Positions 6,849 through 15,792 of a stretch of 32,204 nt of DNA are shown here, one piece after another. Below the pieces are notes generated by a model. It searched no databases and had not been told where the DNA came from. It was given only the letters and a program-made list of their open reading frames with translations. Each line of letters starts with the position of its first letter. Within the stretch, counting starts at the first letter, position 1. A program made the translations under genes and the position numbers. This DNA comes from Oscillibacter sp. Its GTDB lineage: Bacteria > Bacillota > Clostridia > Oscillospirales > Oscillospiraceae. Location: assembly GCA_017527365.1 (NCBI GenBank), contig JAFXQD010000023.1:1-32204 (forward strand). The letters are read 5' to 3'.

Positions 6849-7451
6849 TTACGGAATTTTGCCCTCCGCTTTCGACAGGGCTTTGAGCGTCTCCATGAGG
6901 TGCTTTGCGAACGCCGCGTGGCCTTCCGGACTAAAATGCACGCCGTCAAAGTCCGTCTTTACATTCCATGTCCCAGCGTCCGCGAACGCTACGCCCAGTT
7001 TTTCCGCCAGAATGCGGTAGCAGGGCGCAAGCCGCACCGATTCCGTAATAACGCGGGCGTCTGGCACCCATTCCCCGGCGCGGAGCGGCGGCGGCGCGAT
7101 AAGCAAAACCCGGATTTCCCAGTTTGCTTTGAGTATCCGTTGCAAGAGCAGTTCCATTCTTGCCGCGACATCCTCCGCCGCAAAGCGCGGATGGTTCAGG
7201 AAATCGTTCGTCCCCAACAGCACCGCCACAATATCCACGGGCATGGCGGCGGAAATAAGGCGCTCCACGGCGGACAGTTCGCCCTCCTTGGACGGGATTT
7301 CCCGCCCGTTCTGCCCGCAGTTCACAACGTCCCAGCCGCCGGACTGCAAAATCCCCGTCCAGCGCACGTCGTCCGGGTACGGCTCGCCCCAGTACGAGCG
7401 GGGATTATAGCCAAAGGTATTGGAATCCCCATAACACAGAATCCTCCGCAT
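6849..7451 (-). CDS. SGNH/GDSL-type hydrolase (lipase/esterase family)
   Basis: A 200-residue hydrolase. Block I is CYGDSNTFGYNP with the nucleophile Ser10. GTNDF near residue 80 is block III, and DGVHFSPEGH near the C-terminus holds the catalytic Asp and His. There is no signal peptide, so it is probably cytoplasmic. The substrate (acyl, acetyl-sugar or arylester) cannot be predicted; N-terminal similarity is to small bacterial arylesterases and acetylxylan-esterase-like SGNH proteins. GGAGGCGG precedes the start. It is transcribed away from the AmmeMemoRadiSam genes; their 240-nt shared upstream region carries ATGTTATC-like motifs. Confidence 0.9.
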   Translation of the reverse strand: MRRILCYGDSNTFGYNPRSYWGEPYPDDVRWTGILQSGGWDVVNCGQNGREIPSKEGELSAVERLISAAMPVDIVAVLLGTNDFLNHPRFAAEDVAARMELLLQRILKANWEIRVLLIAPPPLRAGEWVPDARVITESVRLAPCYRILAEKLGVAFADAGTWNVKTDFDGVHFSPEGHAAFAKHLMETLKALSKAEGKIP

Positions 7452-7585
7452 ACACGCCGCCTCCGTTTCCGTTATGTTACCCTTCCCGGCCGGAAAATGT
7501 TATCGCCCGGCCTTGCCTTACGGTTCTTTCCCTCCAAAAACGCGCCGTTTTCCGCCGGATTTCCCCCGTTTCGGGGAATCCCGCG

Positions 7586-7614
7586 TTGACTCCGGGCGCG
7601 TTTTATGCTATCGT
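7586..7614 (+). promoter_or_regulatory. promoter of the Memo-AMMECR1/AmrS operon
   Basis: TTGACT (7586-7591), 17-nt spacer, TATCGT (7609-7614). It is followed after 4 bp by a 15-bp palindrome and sits 78 nt upstream of the ATG at 7692. Confidence 0.72.
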
Positions 7615-7618
7615 AACC

Positions 7619-7633
7619 ATGTTATCATAACAT
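7619..7633 (+). promoter_or_regulatory. candidate operator palindrome upstream of the AmmeMemoRadiSam operon
   Basis: ATGTTATCATAACAT is a perfect 15-bp palindrome placed just after the -10 box, where a bound repressor would block initiation. Half-site-like ATGTTATC and ATGTTACC occur at about 7497 and 7475. The regulator is unknown. Confidence 0.55.
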
Positions 7634-7691
7634 ATCGTTCGGAAATCGTAAAGGGGTTTCCGGAGATTATTTTCAGAAAAGGGGCGATTGT

Positions 7692-9077
7692 ATGCCGCTG
7701 CTTGGCTCCGTGATAGTCCCCCACCCGCCGGTGATTCTGCCGACGGTTGGGCGCGGACGAGAACGGGAGATTCAAAACGTGACCGACGCCTACCGCGCCG
7801 CCGCGCAAAAAGTCGCGCAATGGGCGCCCGATGTCCTGATTGTATCGTCCCCCCATGTCGTGATGTACTCCGACTATTTCCACATTCCCTCCGGCGGGCG
7901 CACGACCGGAGACATGGCGCGGTTCGGCGCGCCGCAAACAAAGCTCAATGTCGCGTATGACATTGACTTGCGCCGGGAGATTATCGCGGAGGCGGAAGCG
8001 GCGGGAATCCGCGCCGGGACGTTGGGCGAGCGCGACGCCAAACTTGACCACGGGACTTTTATTCCGCTGTACTTTCTGCGCGAAGCGGGCGTTGACGTTC
8101 CCATCGTTCGGATAGGGCTTTCGGGCTTTTCGCCGTTCGTCCATTACCGTTTGGGGCAGTGCGTCGCCCGGAGCATTGAAAAGCTCGACCGCCGCGCCGT
8201 GTACGTGGCAAGCGGCGACCTGTCGCACAAACTGCAACCCGACGGCCCTTACGGCTTTGCCCCCGAAGGCCCCGTATTCGACCGCGAAATCACGGAAGCC
8301 ATGAAATCCGCCGACTTCCTGCGCTTCCTGACGCTCGACCCGTCGATGTGCGAACGCGCCGCCGAATGCGGCCTGCGCTCCTTCCAGATGATGGCGGGCG
8401 CGTTGGACGGCCTCGCCGTCAAGCCGGATTTCCTTGTCCATGAGGACAAGTTCGGCGTGGGCTACGGCATAGCGACGTTTGAGGTCGCGGGGCGCGACGA
8501 AAGCCGCTGTTACGCCGAACAATACGAAAACGCCGAACGGGAACGCTTGGCGAAAAAGAAGGCGTCGGAGGACGAATGGGTGCGACTTGCGCGGATGTCG
8601 CTGGAAACCTATGTCCGCACGGGGAAGCCGCTTGAACGCCTGCCCGACGGGTTGCCCGACGCGCTGACAAACGCGCAAGCGGGCGCGTTCGTGTCCCTGC
8701 ACGTCCGCGACAGCCTGCGCGGCTGTATCGGCACGACCGCCCCGACGACCGATTCCGTGGCGTGGGAAATCATACAGAACGCGGTTTCCGCCGGGACGCG
8801 TGACCCGCGCTTTCCGCCCGTCCGCCCCGACGAGTTGGACAAGCTCGAATACAGCGTGGACGTGCTCGGAACTCCGGAGCCGGCGACGGCGGCGGAATTG
8901 GACGCGAAACGCTACGGGGTTATCGTCAGTTGCGGGACGCGCCGCGGGTTGCTCCTGCCCGACCTTGACGGCGTGGACAGCGTCGAGGAACAGATTGACA
9001 TAGCGCGGCGCAAAGGCAACATCGGCACCCAAGAACGCTATGCACTCCAACGCTTTGAGGTCGTGCGGCACACATGA
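7692..9077 (+). CDS. Memo-AMMECR1 fusion protein (AmmeMemoRadiSam system)
   Basis: 461 residues with two domains. Residues 1 to about 270 are a MEMO1/LigB-type class III extradiol dioxygenase-like domain: VPHPPVILP at the start, SSPH, LDHGTFIPLYF and ASGDLSHKL supply the histidines expected for a metal site. Residues about 285-455 form an AMMECR1 domain with the signature LRGCIGT and a segment like TRDPRFPPV. The two are often separate genes or fused and, with a radical SAM protein, make the AmmeMemoRadiSam set, whose chemistry is unknown. GAAAAGGGGCG precedes the ATG. The stop overlaps the amrS start by 4 nt, so the two are coupled. No membrane segment. Confidence 0.93.
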   Translation: MPLLGSVIVPHPPVILPTVGRGREREIQNVTDAYRAAAQKVAQWAPDVLIVSSPHVVMYSDYFHIPSGGRTTGDMARFGAPQTKLNVAYDIDLRREIIAEAEAAGIRAGTLGERDAKLDHGTFIPLYFLREAGVDVPIVRIGLSGFSPFVHYRLGQCVARSIEKLDRRAVYVASGDLSHKLQPDGPYGFAPEGPVFDREITEAMKSADFLRFLTLDPSMCERAAECGLRSFQMMAGALDGLAVKPDFLVHEDKFGVGYGIATFEVAGRDESRCYAEQYENAERERLAKKKASEDEWVRLARMSLETYVRTGKPLERLPDGLPDALTNAQAGAFVSLHVRDSLRGCIGTTAPTTDSVAWEIIQNAVSAGTRDPRFPPVRPDELDKLEYSVDVLGTPEPATAAELDAKRYGVIVSCGTRRGLLLPDLDGVDSVEEQIDIARRKGNIGTQERYALQRFEVVRHT

Positions 9078-9904
9078 AAATCACATGCGAACTGTGCTTC
9101 CGGCGCTGTCAGTTGGGGGAGGGGCAGACGGGCTACTGCCGGGCGCGGGGAAACCGCGGCGGCGCGATTGTGTCCTTGAACTACGGCAAAATCAGCAGTA
9201 TCGCGCTTGACCCTATCGAAAAGAAACCCCTGCGGCGGTTTTGCCCCGGAAGCAAAATCCTTTCCGTCGGGAGTTTCGGGTGCAATTTGCGCTGTCCGTT
9301 CTGCCAGAACCACGCGATTTCCATGACGGGCGCGGAGGGCGCCGACGCGCCCTACCTCTCCCCGGACGCCCTCGCGGAACAGGCGGCGCGCCTGCGGACG
9401 CTCGGCAACGTCGGCGCCGCCTACACCTACAATGAGCCGCTCATAGGCTATGAGTACGTGCGCGACTGCGCGGAGGAAATCCGCAAGCGCGGCATGGTCA
9501 ATGTGCTGGTGTCCAACGGGACAATCAGCGAAACGCCGTGGCGGGAGCTCCTGCCGCTTCTGGACGCCGCCAACCTTGACTTGAAGGGCTTCTCGGCGGA
9601 ATGGTACCGGAAACTTGGCGGCGACTTGGAAACGGTCAAGCGGTCAATCGTCTTGGCGGCGGAGGCGGGCTGTCACGTGGAGGTGACGACGTTGCTTGTC
9701 ACGGGGGAGAACGACGGCGCGGAGGAAATCGCGGCGCTGTCGGAGTGGCTGGCGTCGGTTGACCCGGCGATACCGTTGCATTTGTCGCGCTTCTTCCCGC
9801 GCTACCGCGTCGCGGACAAGCCCCCCACGCCCGTCGAAACTGTTTACCGCCTCGCCGACGTTGCACGGAAACGCCTCTCTTTTGTCTATACGGGCAACTG
9901 CTGA
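9074..9904 (+). CDS. amrS: AmmeMemoRadiSam system radical SAM enzyme
   Basis: 276 residues, related to pyruvate formate-lyase activating enzymes. An N-terminal cysteine region (CELCFRRCQLGEGQTGYC) typical of this subgroup is followed by the radical SAM site CNLRCPFCQN near residues 71-80, and then YTYNEPLIGYEY and DLKGFS segments typical of PFL-activase relatives. ATG at 9074 overlaps the Memo-AMMECR1 stop (ATGA). It presumably generates a radical for a modification involving its fused neighbour; substrate unknown. A strong hairpin terminator is found 128 nt downstream. Confidence 0.93.
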   Translation: MKITCELCFRRCQLGEGQTGYCRARGNRGGAIVSLNYGKISSIALDPIEKKPLRRFCPGSKILSVGSFGCNLRCPFCQNHAISMTGAEGADAPYLSPDALAEQAARLRTLGNVGAAYTYNEPLIGYEYVRDCAEEIRKRGMVNVLVSNGTISETPWRELLPLLDAANLDLKGFSAEWYRKLGGDLETVKRSIVLAAEAGCHVEVTTLLVTGENDGAEEIAALSEWLASVDPAIPLHLSRFFPRYRVADKPPTPVETVYRLADVARKRLSFVYTGNC

Positions 9905-10031
9905 ATTTTTCGCGGCTTCGCGGCGTAAAATTGGAGTAAGGTTTCCGCAACGCCCCGTTAGCCGCCCGTAAAAACAACGCGACTGCGGACAGCCCGCCCC
10001 GTATTTGGCGAAAGCTCCGCAGTTTTTCTTT

Positions 10032-10060
10032 GACGTTTTCCACTGGCTGTGGAAAACGTC
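10032..10060. terminator. bidirectional terminator between amrS and the SNF2 gene
   Basis: A perfect 12-bp stem, GACGTTTTCCAC with GTGGAAAACGTC, and a 5-nt loop. TCTCTTTT follows on the plus strand; the opposite side gives an A-rich, weaker tail. It serves the convergent amrS and SNF2 genes. In 9905-10031 I see nothing else of note. Confidence 0.88.
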
Positions 10061-10101
10061 TCTCTTTTGTGTCGCGTCCCTATGCGCCCGCCGCCGCAAC
10101 G

Positions 10102-13100
10102 TTATTCCAGCAGTTCCAGCAGTTCCTCGTTCGACAGCGTGAACAAAGATTCGCTTTCCCCGGACAGAATCGCGTCGGCAAGGTCTTTTTTCGCTTCCTG
10201 CATGGCCAGTATCTTTTCCTCTATGCTCCCCTTCGCTATCATCCGGTAGACCGTCACCTGATTCTTCTGCCCGATACGGTGGGCGCGGTCGGTGGCTTGG
10301 TTCTGCGCCGCCACATTCCACCACGGGTCGTAGTGTATCACCACGTCGGCGCCCGTCAGATTCAAGCCCGTCCCGCCCGCTTTCAGCGAAATCAGGAACA
10401 CGGGCGTGTCGTCCTCGTTGAACGCCCGCACAAGCCGCACGCGCTGTTCTTTCGGCGTCGCGCCGACAATCTTGTAATAGGCGATTCCCTCCTTTTTCAA
10501 GTCCTCTTCCAGCAGGGCAAGCATGGAAGCGAACTGCGAGAAAATCAGCATCCGGTGCCCGCCGCCCATGGCGCTCTGCACAAGCTCCATACAGGCGGCG
10601 CGTTTGGCGCTCCCGCCTTTATAGTCCTCGAAAATCAGCGCCGGGTCGCAACAGATTTGCCGTATCCGCATAAGCTCCGCGAAAATGCGTATCCTGTCCT
10701 CCCCCGACGCCCCCGACTGCGCAAGAAGCTGTTTCATGCGCACAACCTGCCCGTCGTAAATCTTGCGCTGTTCGCTCTCGAAACGCGAGTAGCGCACTTC
10801 CTCCAGTTTGGGCGGCAAATCCTTGAGCACGTCGGACTTGAGCCGCCGCAGGATAAAGGGGCTTGTCATGCGCTTGAGGCGCTCCGCCGGGGCGGGCTCG
10901 CGGTTTTTCGTGATGGGCGCCTCGAACCTGCGCAGAAACTCCGGATAGCCGTACAGGAATCCGGGCATGAGAAAGTCAAAAATGCTCCACAGTTCCGCAA
11001 GGCGGTTTTCGATGGGGGTGCCCGTCAGCGCGAGGCGGCGCCGGGCGCGGACAATCTTGACGGCCTTTGTCATGCCCGCCTTCTGGTTCTTGATATACTG
11101 CGCCTCGTCCAAAATCATGACGGAAAACCGCAACTTTTCATAGGTCTCGATGTCCTGCCGCAACAGGTCGTAGCTGGTAATATAGGCGTCAACGGCGGAA
11201 TCGCCCCGCAACGCGCCGGAAAGCAATGATTTCCGCACGGCGGCGGTTCCCGCCACGGGCAACACCTCCAGCGACGGCGCGAAACGGTTGAACTCCTCCT
11301 GCCAGTTGTAGACCAGCGACGCCGGGCAGACAATCAGGCTCGCGCCGCTTTCGCCCGACTCTTTCAGCCCCTGCAAGAACGCGATAGCCTGCAACGTCTT
11401 GCCAAGCCCCATTTCGTCGGCCAGAATCCCGCCGAACCCGGCGGCGGCCAGCGTGCGGAGCCACTTGTAGCCGTAAACCTGATAGGGGCGGAGAATGTCG
11501 GCTTGCGCGGCGGGGACTTCGTAATCCGCGTCGCGGATGGTCTGGAAGCCGCGCAGAAGGGCGCGGTAAGTGCGGTCGCGGTCGGCGGCCAGCTCCTGAT
11601 GTTTCGCCAGCATGGTGTCAAGGTAGAGGGCGCGGAAAAGCGGCAGTTCGATGCGCCCGCCTATGACCTCCTCCGCCGACAGGTTCAGCTCGCTCATCAT
11701 GGAATCCAGCGACGCGAGCTGTTCGTCTCCGGAGATGTTGAGGAAGTCGCCGTTTTTCAGGCGGTGGAAGGTCTTTTTGCGGCGGTAGCTGTCCAGCACG
11801 TCCAGCAATTCTTCCGGGGAAATGTCCTTGGAGAGCACGGAAATGTCCAGAAGCCCGCTCTCGACGGACACGCCGACACGGATGGGCGGCACGGAGCGCG
11901 TCGCGCAACGGCGGAACGCGTCGCTTCCCTGCGTCTCACCGTAGCGGGAGAGTTCCGGGACGCCCTCCGTAAGAACGCGGTAAAGCTCGTCCTCCGAGGC
12001 GTCGCAATAATAGGCGCCGCGTTTTTTGTCAAAGCGCGGGAAATAGCGCGCAACGACCTTCGCAACGCGGGATTCCTGCGCGGCGTCAAAGTATTCGCTT
12101 CCCGCGGCGTCGCGGGGAAGCCGCCGCCGTTCGCCGCCGCCGTAGGTCACGAACTCTTCAAGGAAGCACTCGCCGTCCTCCAAGTCAAGGCGGAACAGGA
12201 ACGAGGGTTCGGGCGGCAGGAGCGTTTCTACTTCCTTTTCGCAGTTGTCGGTGAAATCGACGTAGGGCGATTCCAGCAGGCGCGGCGCCACGCGGTAGTA
12301 GAACTCCGCCAGCTTGCCCTTGCCGACGACAAAGCGGATGTTCCCCGACGCGTCGGCGGCGGAGCGGAACGGAAGCAGGGCTTGCTCCTCCTCCTTGTTC
12401 AGACGGCTGAGGCTCTGTTCGCCCAGAAGGTAGCTTTCGGAGACGCCTTTGAGCAGCACGGGCATGGAGCCCGTCACCGACACGCCGAGAAACGCGCCGT
12501 TGGCGTCCGCCAGACGCTGCGCCGTCAGGCGGATTTTCATATCCGTATGCCCGACTTGAATCGACCCCGCCTTTTTCTGCGATTTCTCCTGAAACTCGCA
12601 GGATGTCCCTTCCGCCGCGTCATAGAACGTGTCCAAAGCGGCGCCCTTCAAGGCGTCCTGATGCAAAAGGCTGAGGCTCGCGGGCGCCTCCCAATAGCCG
12701 TAGTTCCGCGCTTGCAGGCGGTCGTTGACCATGTCGGTTTCGCTAATGCGCCGCCGGATGAACGCAAGCCAGCGCAAACTCTCCGGCGCGAACGTCATGA
12801 CGGAGAAATCCGCGCTCAAGGTCTTGCTGAAGGCGTATTCCCGCCCCTGCTCGACGGCTTCCGCGAACTCCCGCAAGTTTTTGAGGATGACAAACTTCCG
12901 GTTATCCACGCCCACTTTAAACGACAGCTTCGCCTCGCCCCGGTCAAGGGTCACGCGGGGCAGAATCGTCACGCACGGGACTTTCTCCGCCTCCGCCGCC
13001 CGCGTTTCGGACTGTTCGGGCGCCGACTGCGCGCCGTCCATGGCAAGGAAAAACGCTTCGGCGGCGCGGTCGGTGGCGTCGCCGGGGTTTTCCCGGTCGA

Positions 13101-13938
13101 TGTAGTCCTGTGCGCGGCGGAGCAAAGCCAGTTCGTGCTCGCACAAGAGCTCGTCGGACGCGCCGCCGTCGCCCCGGCAGTCGCATTGGTGGCTGAGCAG
13201 TTCGCGGGCCGAAAGCGTCGCGGAAGCCGTCCGCCGCTCCAGCTCGTCGGAAACCAGCGCACGGACAAGAAGCGCCTGCCGCCCGTCCGGGGCATAGGCG
13301 ATTTTCGGGGCGTCCATGTCCACGGTTCCTTCTTTGAGCAGTTCCTTAGCGCGGCGGAGCGCGTACAGGCTTGTCGCGCAGCCTTTCAGGGCGCGGCGCA
13401 CCTGAAAGTACGGCGCCGCCTCCGCCGCCTCCGGCAACGGAAAGAACGAGTCCGCGTCCATCTCGACGCCGCCCTCTTTTTTGCGCTGTCTCGCCCTGCG
13501 GGCGCGTTCCCGTTCCAGACGCTCCGTCTCCTCCTGCCTGCGGATACGTTCCAGCGATTCCTCCCGCGTCTCGCGGAAACGCCACGGGCCGCGCCGGCGC
13601 TCCCATAACAGCAGAAGCGCGGCCTCGTGGACGCACGGCGCCGCCCGCTCCGGATTCCCGGCGCGGTTGGCGCCGTCCGACAGGCAACTGCAAGAAAAAT
13701 TGCGCAAATCCCACTCTTCGGAACAGTTCGTGGGGGCGTTGCTGATACGGGCGCGGCCTATGTCGGCGCCCTGTCCGATTATCGCGTGAGCCTCGCGTTC
13801 CGTGCAAGCGAAACCCTCGTACTGGTGCATGGTGAGGAACGCCGAGGCTCTCCTTAGAATAGTCTGGTTGAAAAAGCGCCGCCACTCCTTCACGCACTCT
13901 ATCGGCGCGGCGTTTTCCGGTTTGTAACGTTGCTTCAT
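10102..13938 (-). CDS. SNF2-family helicase with SWIM zinc fingers
   Basis: 1278 residues. A SWIM motif (CSC, 16 residues, CVH) lies near residues 80-102. A second CxC...CxH pattern (CDC, 11 residues, CEH) lies near 250-268. A long middle region (about 300-780) resembles the SNF2-associated domain of bacterial SNF2 proteins. The ATPase starts near 815: ILADEMGLGKTLQ (Walker A, about 840), MILDEAQYIKN (DEAQ box) and ALTGTPIENRL. The C-terminal helicase lobe ends with QATDRAHRIGQ and a KGSIEEKI segment. Such proteins are probably DNA translocases in repair or chromosome handling; the exact job is unknown. AAAGGA precedes the ATG. It follows the DUF362 gene by 56 nt on the same strand and may share its transcript. 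Confidence 0.94.
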   Translation of the reverse strand: MKQRYKPENAAPIECVKEWRRFFNQTILRRASAFLTMHQYEGFACTEREAHAIIGQGADIGRARISNAPTNCSEEWDLRNFSCSCLSDGANRAGNPERAAPCVHEAALLLLWERRRGPWRFRETREESLERIRRQEETERLERERARRARQRKKEGGVEMDADSFFPLPEAAEAAPYFQVRRALKGCATSLYALRRAKELLKEGTVDMDAPKIAYAPDGRQALLVRALVSDELERRTASATLSARELLSHQCDCRGDGGASDELLCEHELALLRRAQDYIDRENPGDATDRAAEAFFLAMDGAQSAPEQSETRAAEAEKVPCVTILPRVTLDRGEAKLSFKVGVDNRKFVILKNLREFAEAVEQGREYAFSKTLSADFSVMTFAPESLRWLAFIRRRISETDMVNDRLQARNYGYWEAPASLSLLHQDALKGAALDTFYDAAEGTSCEFQEKSQKKAGSIQVGHTDMKIRLTAQRLADANGAFLGVSVTGSMPVLLKGVSESYLLGEQSLSRLNKEEEQALLPFRSAADASGNIRFVVGKGKLAEFYYRVAPRLLESPYVDFTDNCEKEVETLLPPEPSFLFRLDLEDGECFLEEFVTYGGGERRRLPRDAAGSEYFDAAQESRVAKVVARYFPRFDKKRGAYYCDASEDELYRVLTEGVPELSRYGETQGSDAFRRCATRSVPPIRVGVSVESGLLDISVLSKDISPEELLDVLDSYRRKKTFHRLKNGDFLNISGDEQLASLDSMMSELNLSAEEVIGGRIELPLFRALYLDTMLAKHQELAADRDRTYRALLRGFQTIRDADYEVPAAQADILRPYQVYGYKWLRTLAAAGFGGILADEMGLGKTLQAIAFLQGLKESGESGASLIVCPASLVYNWQEEFNRFAPSLEVLPVAGTAAVRKSLLSGALRGDSAVDAYITSYDLLRQDIETYEKLRFSVMILDEAQYIKNQKAGMTKAVKIVRARRRLALTGTPIENRLAELWSIFDFLMPGFLYGYPEFLRRFEAPITKNREPAPAERLKRMTSPFILRRLKSDVLKDLPPKLEEVRYSRFESEQRKIYDGQVVRMKQLLAQSGASGEDRIRIFAELMRIRQICCDPALIFEDYKGGSAKRAACMELVQSAMGGGHRMLIFSQFASMLALLEEDLKKEGIAYYKIVGATPKEQRVRLVRAFNEDDTPVFLISLKAGGTGLNLTGADVVIHYDPWWNVAAQNQATDRAHRIGQKNQVTVYRMIAKGSIEEKILAMQEAKKDLADAILSGESESLFTLSNEELLELLE

Positions 13939-13994
13939 GGAGCGTCCTTTCTTTTTCCGTGTCCATCCGCTTCCATGAAACGGAGACGGGAATA

Positions 13995-14888
13995 TTAAAG
14001 CGTGATGAGTTCGTATTCGCGGGAGCCGTAGCCGAGTTCGGCGGCGGCCTCAATGGTATGAACGCCGCGGCGCGATTCCACGCGCTCAAGGAAATGCGCC
14101 TGTCCGGGGTCGTCCTTGGCGGCGTATACCAAATCTATGCAGGCTTGGTCAATCGCCACCGGGTCAAGCGAGGACAGAATGCCAATATCCTTCATGCACG
14201 GGTCCTCCGCCACGGCGCAACAGTCGCAGTCCACGGAGAGGTTTTTCATCACGTTGACGAACGCGATTTTCCCCTTGAAATGCGCAAAGACTGCGGACGC
14301 GGCGTCCGCCATCGCCTCGCAGAAGGCGTCCTGCTCCGCGTGGACGTTCCACGCCTCAATGTTGTCGTCGGAGCGCCCGCCGGAGTGGATGAGCGCCTTC
14401 CCGGCGCGGGACGCGCAGCCAATCGACAACTGCTTCAACGCGCCGCCGTAGCCGCCCATGGGGTGCCCCTTGAAGTGCGCCAGCACGAGCATGGAGTCAT
14501 AGTTCACAATGTTCTTGCCCACCGTGTCGGTCTTGAGAACCTTCCCGTTTTCCACAGGCCAGACAAGGTCGGGGCCTTCGGCGTCCATCAAGTCCACATG
14601 GAACAGGCGGCTCCAGCCGTGGTACTCAATCAGCTTGCGGTGCTCGTCGGTGTAGTCGCGCACGCCGCCGGCGGCCTTGCCGTATGCCGTGTTGCACTCG
14701 ACAATCGTGCCGCCCACGGCCTCGACCATGGGCTTCCAGAAGTCGGGGCGCAGGAAGTTCTGGTTGCCCTTCTCGCCCGAATGCACCTTCACGGCGACTT
14801 TGCCCGGCAGTTCGACGCCCAAGGCGCGGTACAGCTCCACGACCTTTTCCGGCGTAATCTCTTTGGTAAAATAAACTTTCGACTTCAT
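13995..14888 (-). CDS. DUF362 domain protein
   Basis: 297 residues covering a full DUF362 domain. Characteristic segments are KVAVKVHSGEKGN, VECNTAYG, LAHFKGHPMGGYGGALK and the cysteine-containing IGCASRAGK. A DCDCCAVAEDPCM segment provides a cysteine cluster that could bind metal. Unlike many relatives, no C-terminal ferredoxin CxxCxxC pair is present. The function is unknown; members often occur near electron-transfer genes in anaerobes. Strong SD (AAGGAGG) before the ATG and a consensus promoter at 14944-14972. The SNF2 gene follows on the same strand. Confidence 0.9.
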   Translation of the reverse strand: MKSKVYFTKEITPEKVVELYRALGVELPGKVAVKVHSGEKGNQNFLRPDFWKPMVEAVGGTIVECNTAYGKAAGGVRDYTDEHRKLIEYHGWSRLFHVDLMDAEGPDLVWPVENGKVLKTDTVGKNIVNYDSMLVLAHFKGHPMGGYGGALKQLSIGCASRAGKALIHSGGRSDDNIEAWNVHAEQDAFCEAMADAASAVFAHFKGKIAFVNVMKNLSVDCDCCAVAEDPCMKDIGILSSLDPVAIDQACIDLVYAAKDDPGQAHFLERVESRRGVHTIEAAAELGYGSREYELITL

Positions 14889-14943
14889 GATTTTCAGTCC
14901 TCCTTAAAAAATTGCGGTTGCGGATTTTCTATTCTGGAACGCC

Positions 14944-14972
14944 ATTATAGCAGGAAAAAAGCGATTAGGCAA
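14944..14972 (-). promoter_or_regulatory. promoter of the DUF362 (and perhaps SNF2) gene
   Basis: Minus strand: TTGCCT (14967-14972), 17-nt spacer, perfect TATAAT (14944-14949). It is about 55 nt upstream of the ATG. Confidence 0.8.
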
Positions 14973-15171
14973 GAGATTTTGCCACGCGCCGCCCATTTTA
15001 TGCCGCCGCAAGCCGCCCCAAACGGCGTGAATATATCATACCCTTTCGGAAGCGGAAAGAAGCCCCCGCGCAAGGACGCGGGCGGGCTTGCGGGGGCTTC
15101 GTCGGAAAGTTCAAAATCGCGGCGCGGTTTTGGGCTTTTCGCTGAAAATTGCCTTGCAATCAAAAAAGCAC

Positions 15172-15200
15172 TTGCAATTTGCGCCGCTATCGTTCATAAT
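15172..15200 (+). promoter_or_regulatory. candidate promoter of structured leader RNA copy A
   Basis: TTGCAA (15172-15177), 17-nt spacer, CATAAT (15195-15200), ending 7 nt before the first hairpin of the leader. A GAAAATTGCC-CTTGCAATC tract just upstream is shared with copy B near 25983. The region 14990-15150 holds no gene I can support; it includes a CCCCCGC/GCGGGGG hairpin at about 15063-15097. Confidence 0.5.
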
Positions 15201-15206
15201 AAAATA

Positions 15207-15588
15207 CAACGAACGCAACCGCTTTTTTAACGGGCGTTCGTTGGCGGAAACAAAATAAAGCGGCAGGTCGCAAAGCGCTCGCAACACTCTGCGACCCTAT
15301 GGTGAGTGCTACTACTCAACACAACAGACGACTATGCCTGTACCGTAAGGCATAGTATACCCGTTTTTCCCGGATGTTTACAGGGGAGATTTACGGGCTT
15401 TCCGTCGTTTGTTACGCTTTGATTTTTCAGGCGGGGTTGGGGTAACGCTCAACGCCGCCTTTATTGCGTTTCCGGCAGGGACGGCGCGGGGCGGACGGCG
15501 TATTCCGTTCCGCCGCCGACTGCCAGAAAGAGGGGGTGCGGCGAATTTCTGGACGCTACAGGAATACCGGAGAAAGGAGGCGTGATAC
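15207..15588 (+). ncRNA. long structured leader RNA, copy A
   Basis: A gene-free 380-nt stretch rich in strong hairpins. In order: CAACGAACGC with GCGTTCGTTG (15207-15243); GGTCGC with GCGACC (15266-15296); a GTGAGT/ACTCA hairpin (15302-15320); CTATGCCT with AGGCATAG (15332-15355); GGCGG-GTTG with CAAC-CCGCC (15430-15459), followed by TTTATTGCGTTTCCGG; and GGCGGACGG with CCG-TTCCGCC (15490-15514). It ends at a strong SD (AAAGGAGG) and the ATG at 15589. Copy B at 26030-26349 keeps the same hairpin order and connecting sequences with compensatory stem changes. I do not recognise it as a known riboswitch or ncRNA class. Boundaries are approximate. Confidence 0.7.
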
Positions 15589-15780
15589 ATGGGACTGTTT
15601 AGTTCTTTGAACAACGCTTTACCTGACGTAAAGTATGTGGCGGTGTGCCGATACTGCGGAAAGCGGGGTATGACTACCACATCGAAATACGGGGCGCCTG
15701 CTATTCATCCGCCCTCGCCCCAGAGGGGCTGTCCCAGCAGTCGAGACGGATGGCACCGCTTTCAATGGAAAAAGGCATAA
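15589..15780 (+). CDS. small zinc-ribbon-like protein, function unknown
   Basis: 63 residues. VAVCRYCGKRG gives a C-x-x-C pair, and a later PSPQRGCPSSRDGWHRFQW segment gives a C and an H that could complete a metal site. Small proteins with a CxxCG ... GxCP ... HxW layout are common in gut Clostridia, with no known function (from memory, unverified). The start is well supported by AAAGGAGG 10 nt upstream. It is the first gene behind structured leader RNA copy A and is followed after about 90 nt by another small gene on the same strand. Cytoplasmic; no signal peptide or membrane segment. Confidence 0.7.
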   Translation: MGLFSSLNNALPDVKYVAVCRYCGKRGMTTTSKYGAPAIHPPSPQRGCPSSRDGWHRFQWKKA

Positions 15781-15792
15781 TCATAGCGGACA

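Noticed and set aside
7608-9071. A 487-residue open frame opposite the Memo-AMMECR1 gene
   Set aside because: It mirrors the real coding strand, has no recognisable domain, and the plus-strand gene is unmistakable.
11503-13608. A 701-residue open frame opposite the SNF2 gene
   Set aside because: Long antisense frames are expected in GC-rich genes. The SNF2 frame has clear conserved motifs and this one has none.
15240-15300. A cyclic-di-GMP riboswitch in leader copy A, suggested by GGTCGCAAAGC
   Set aside because: The similarity to the GGGACGCAAAGCC core is short. The rest of the class, including the GGTAGC-GGTTACC arm, is missing and copy B does not keep the core.
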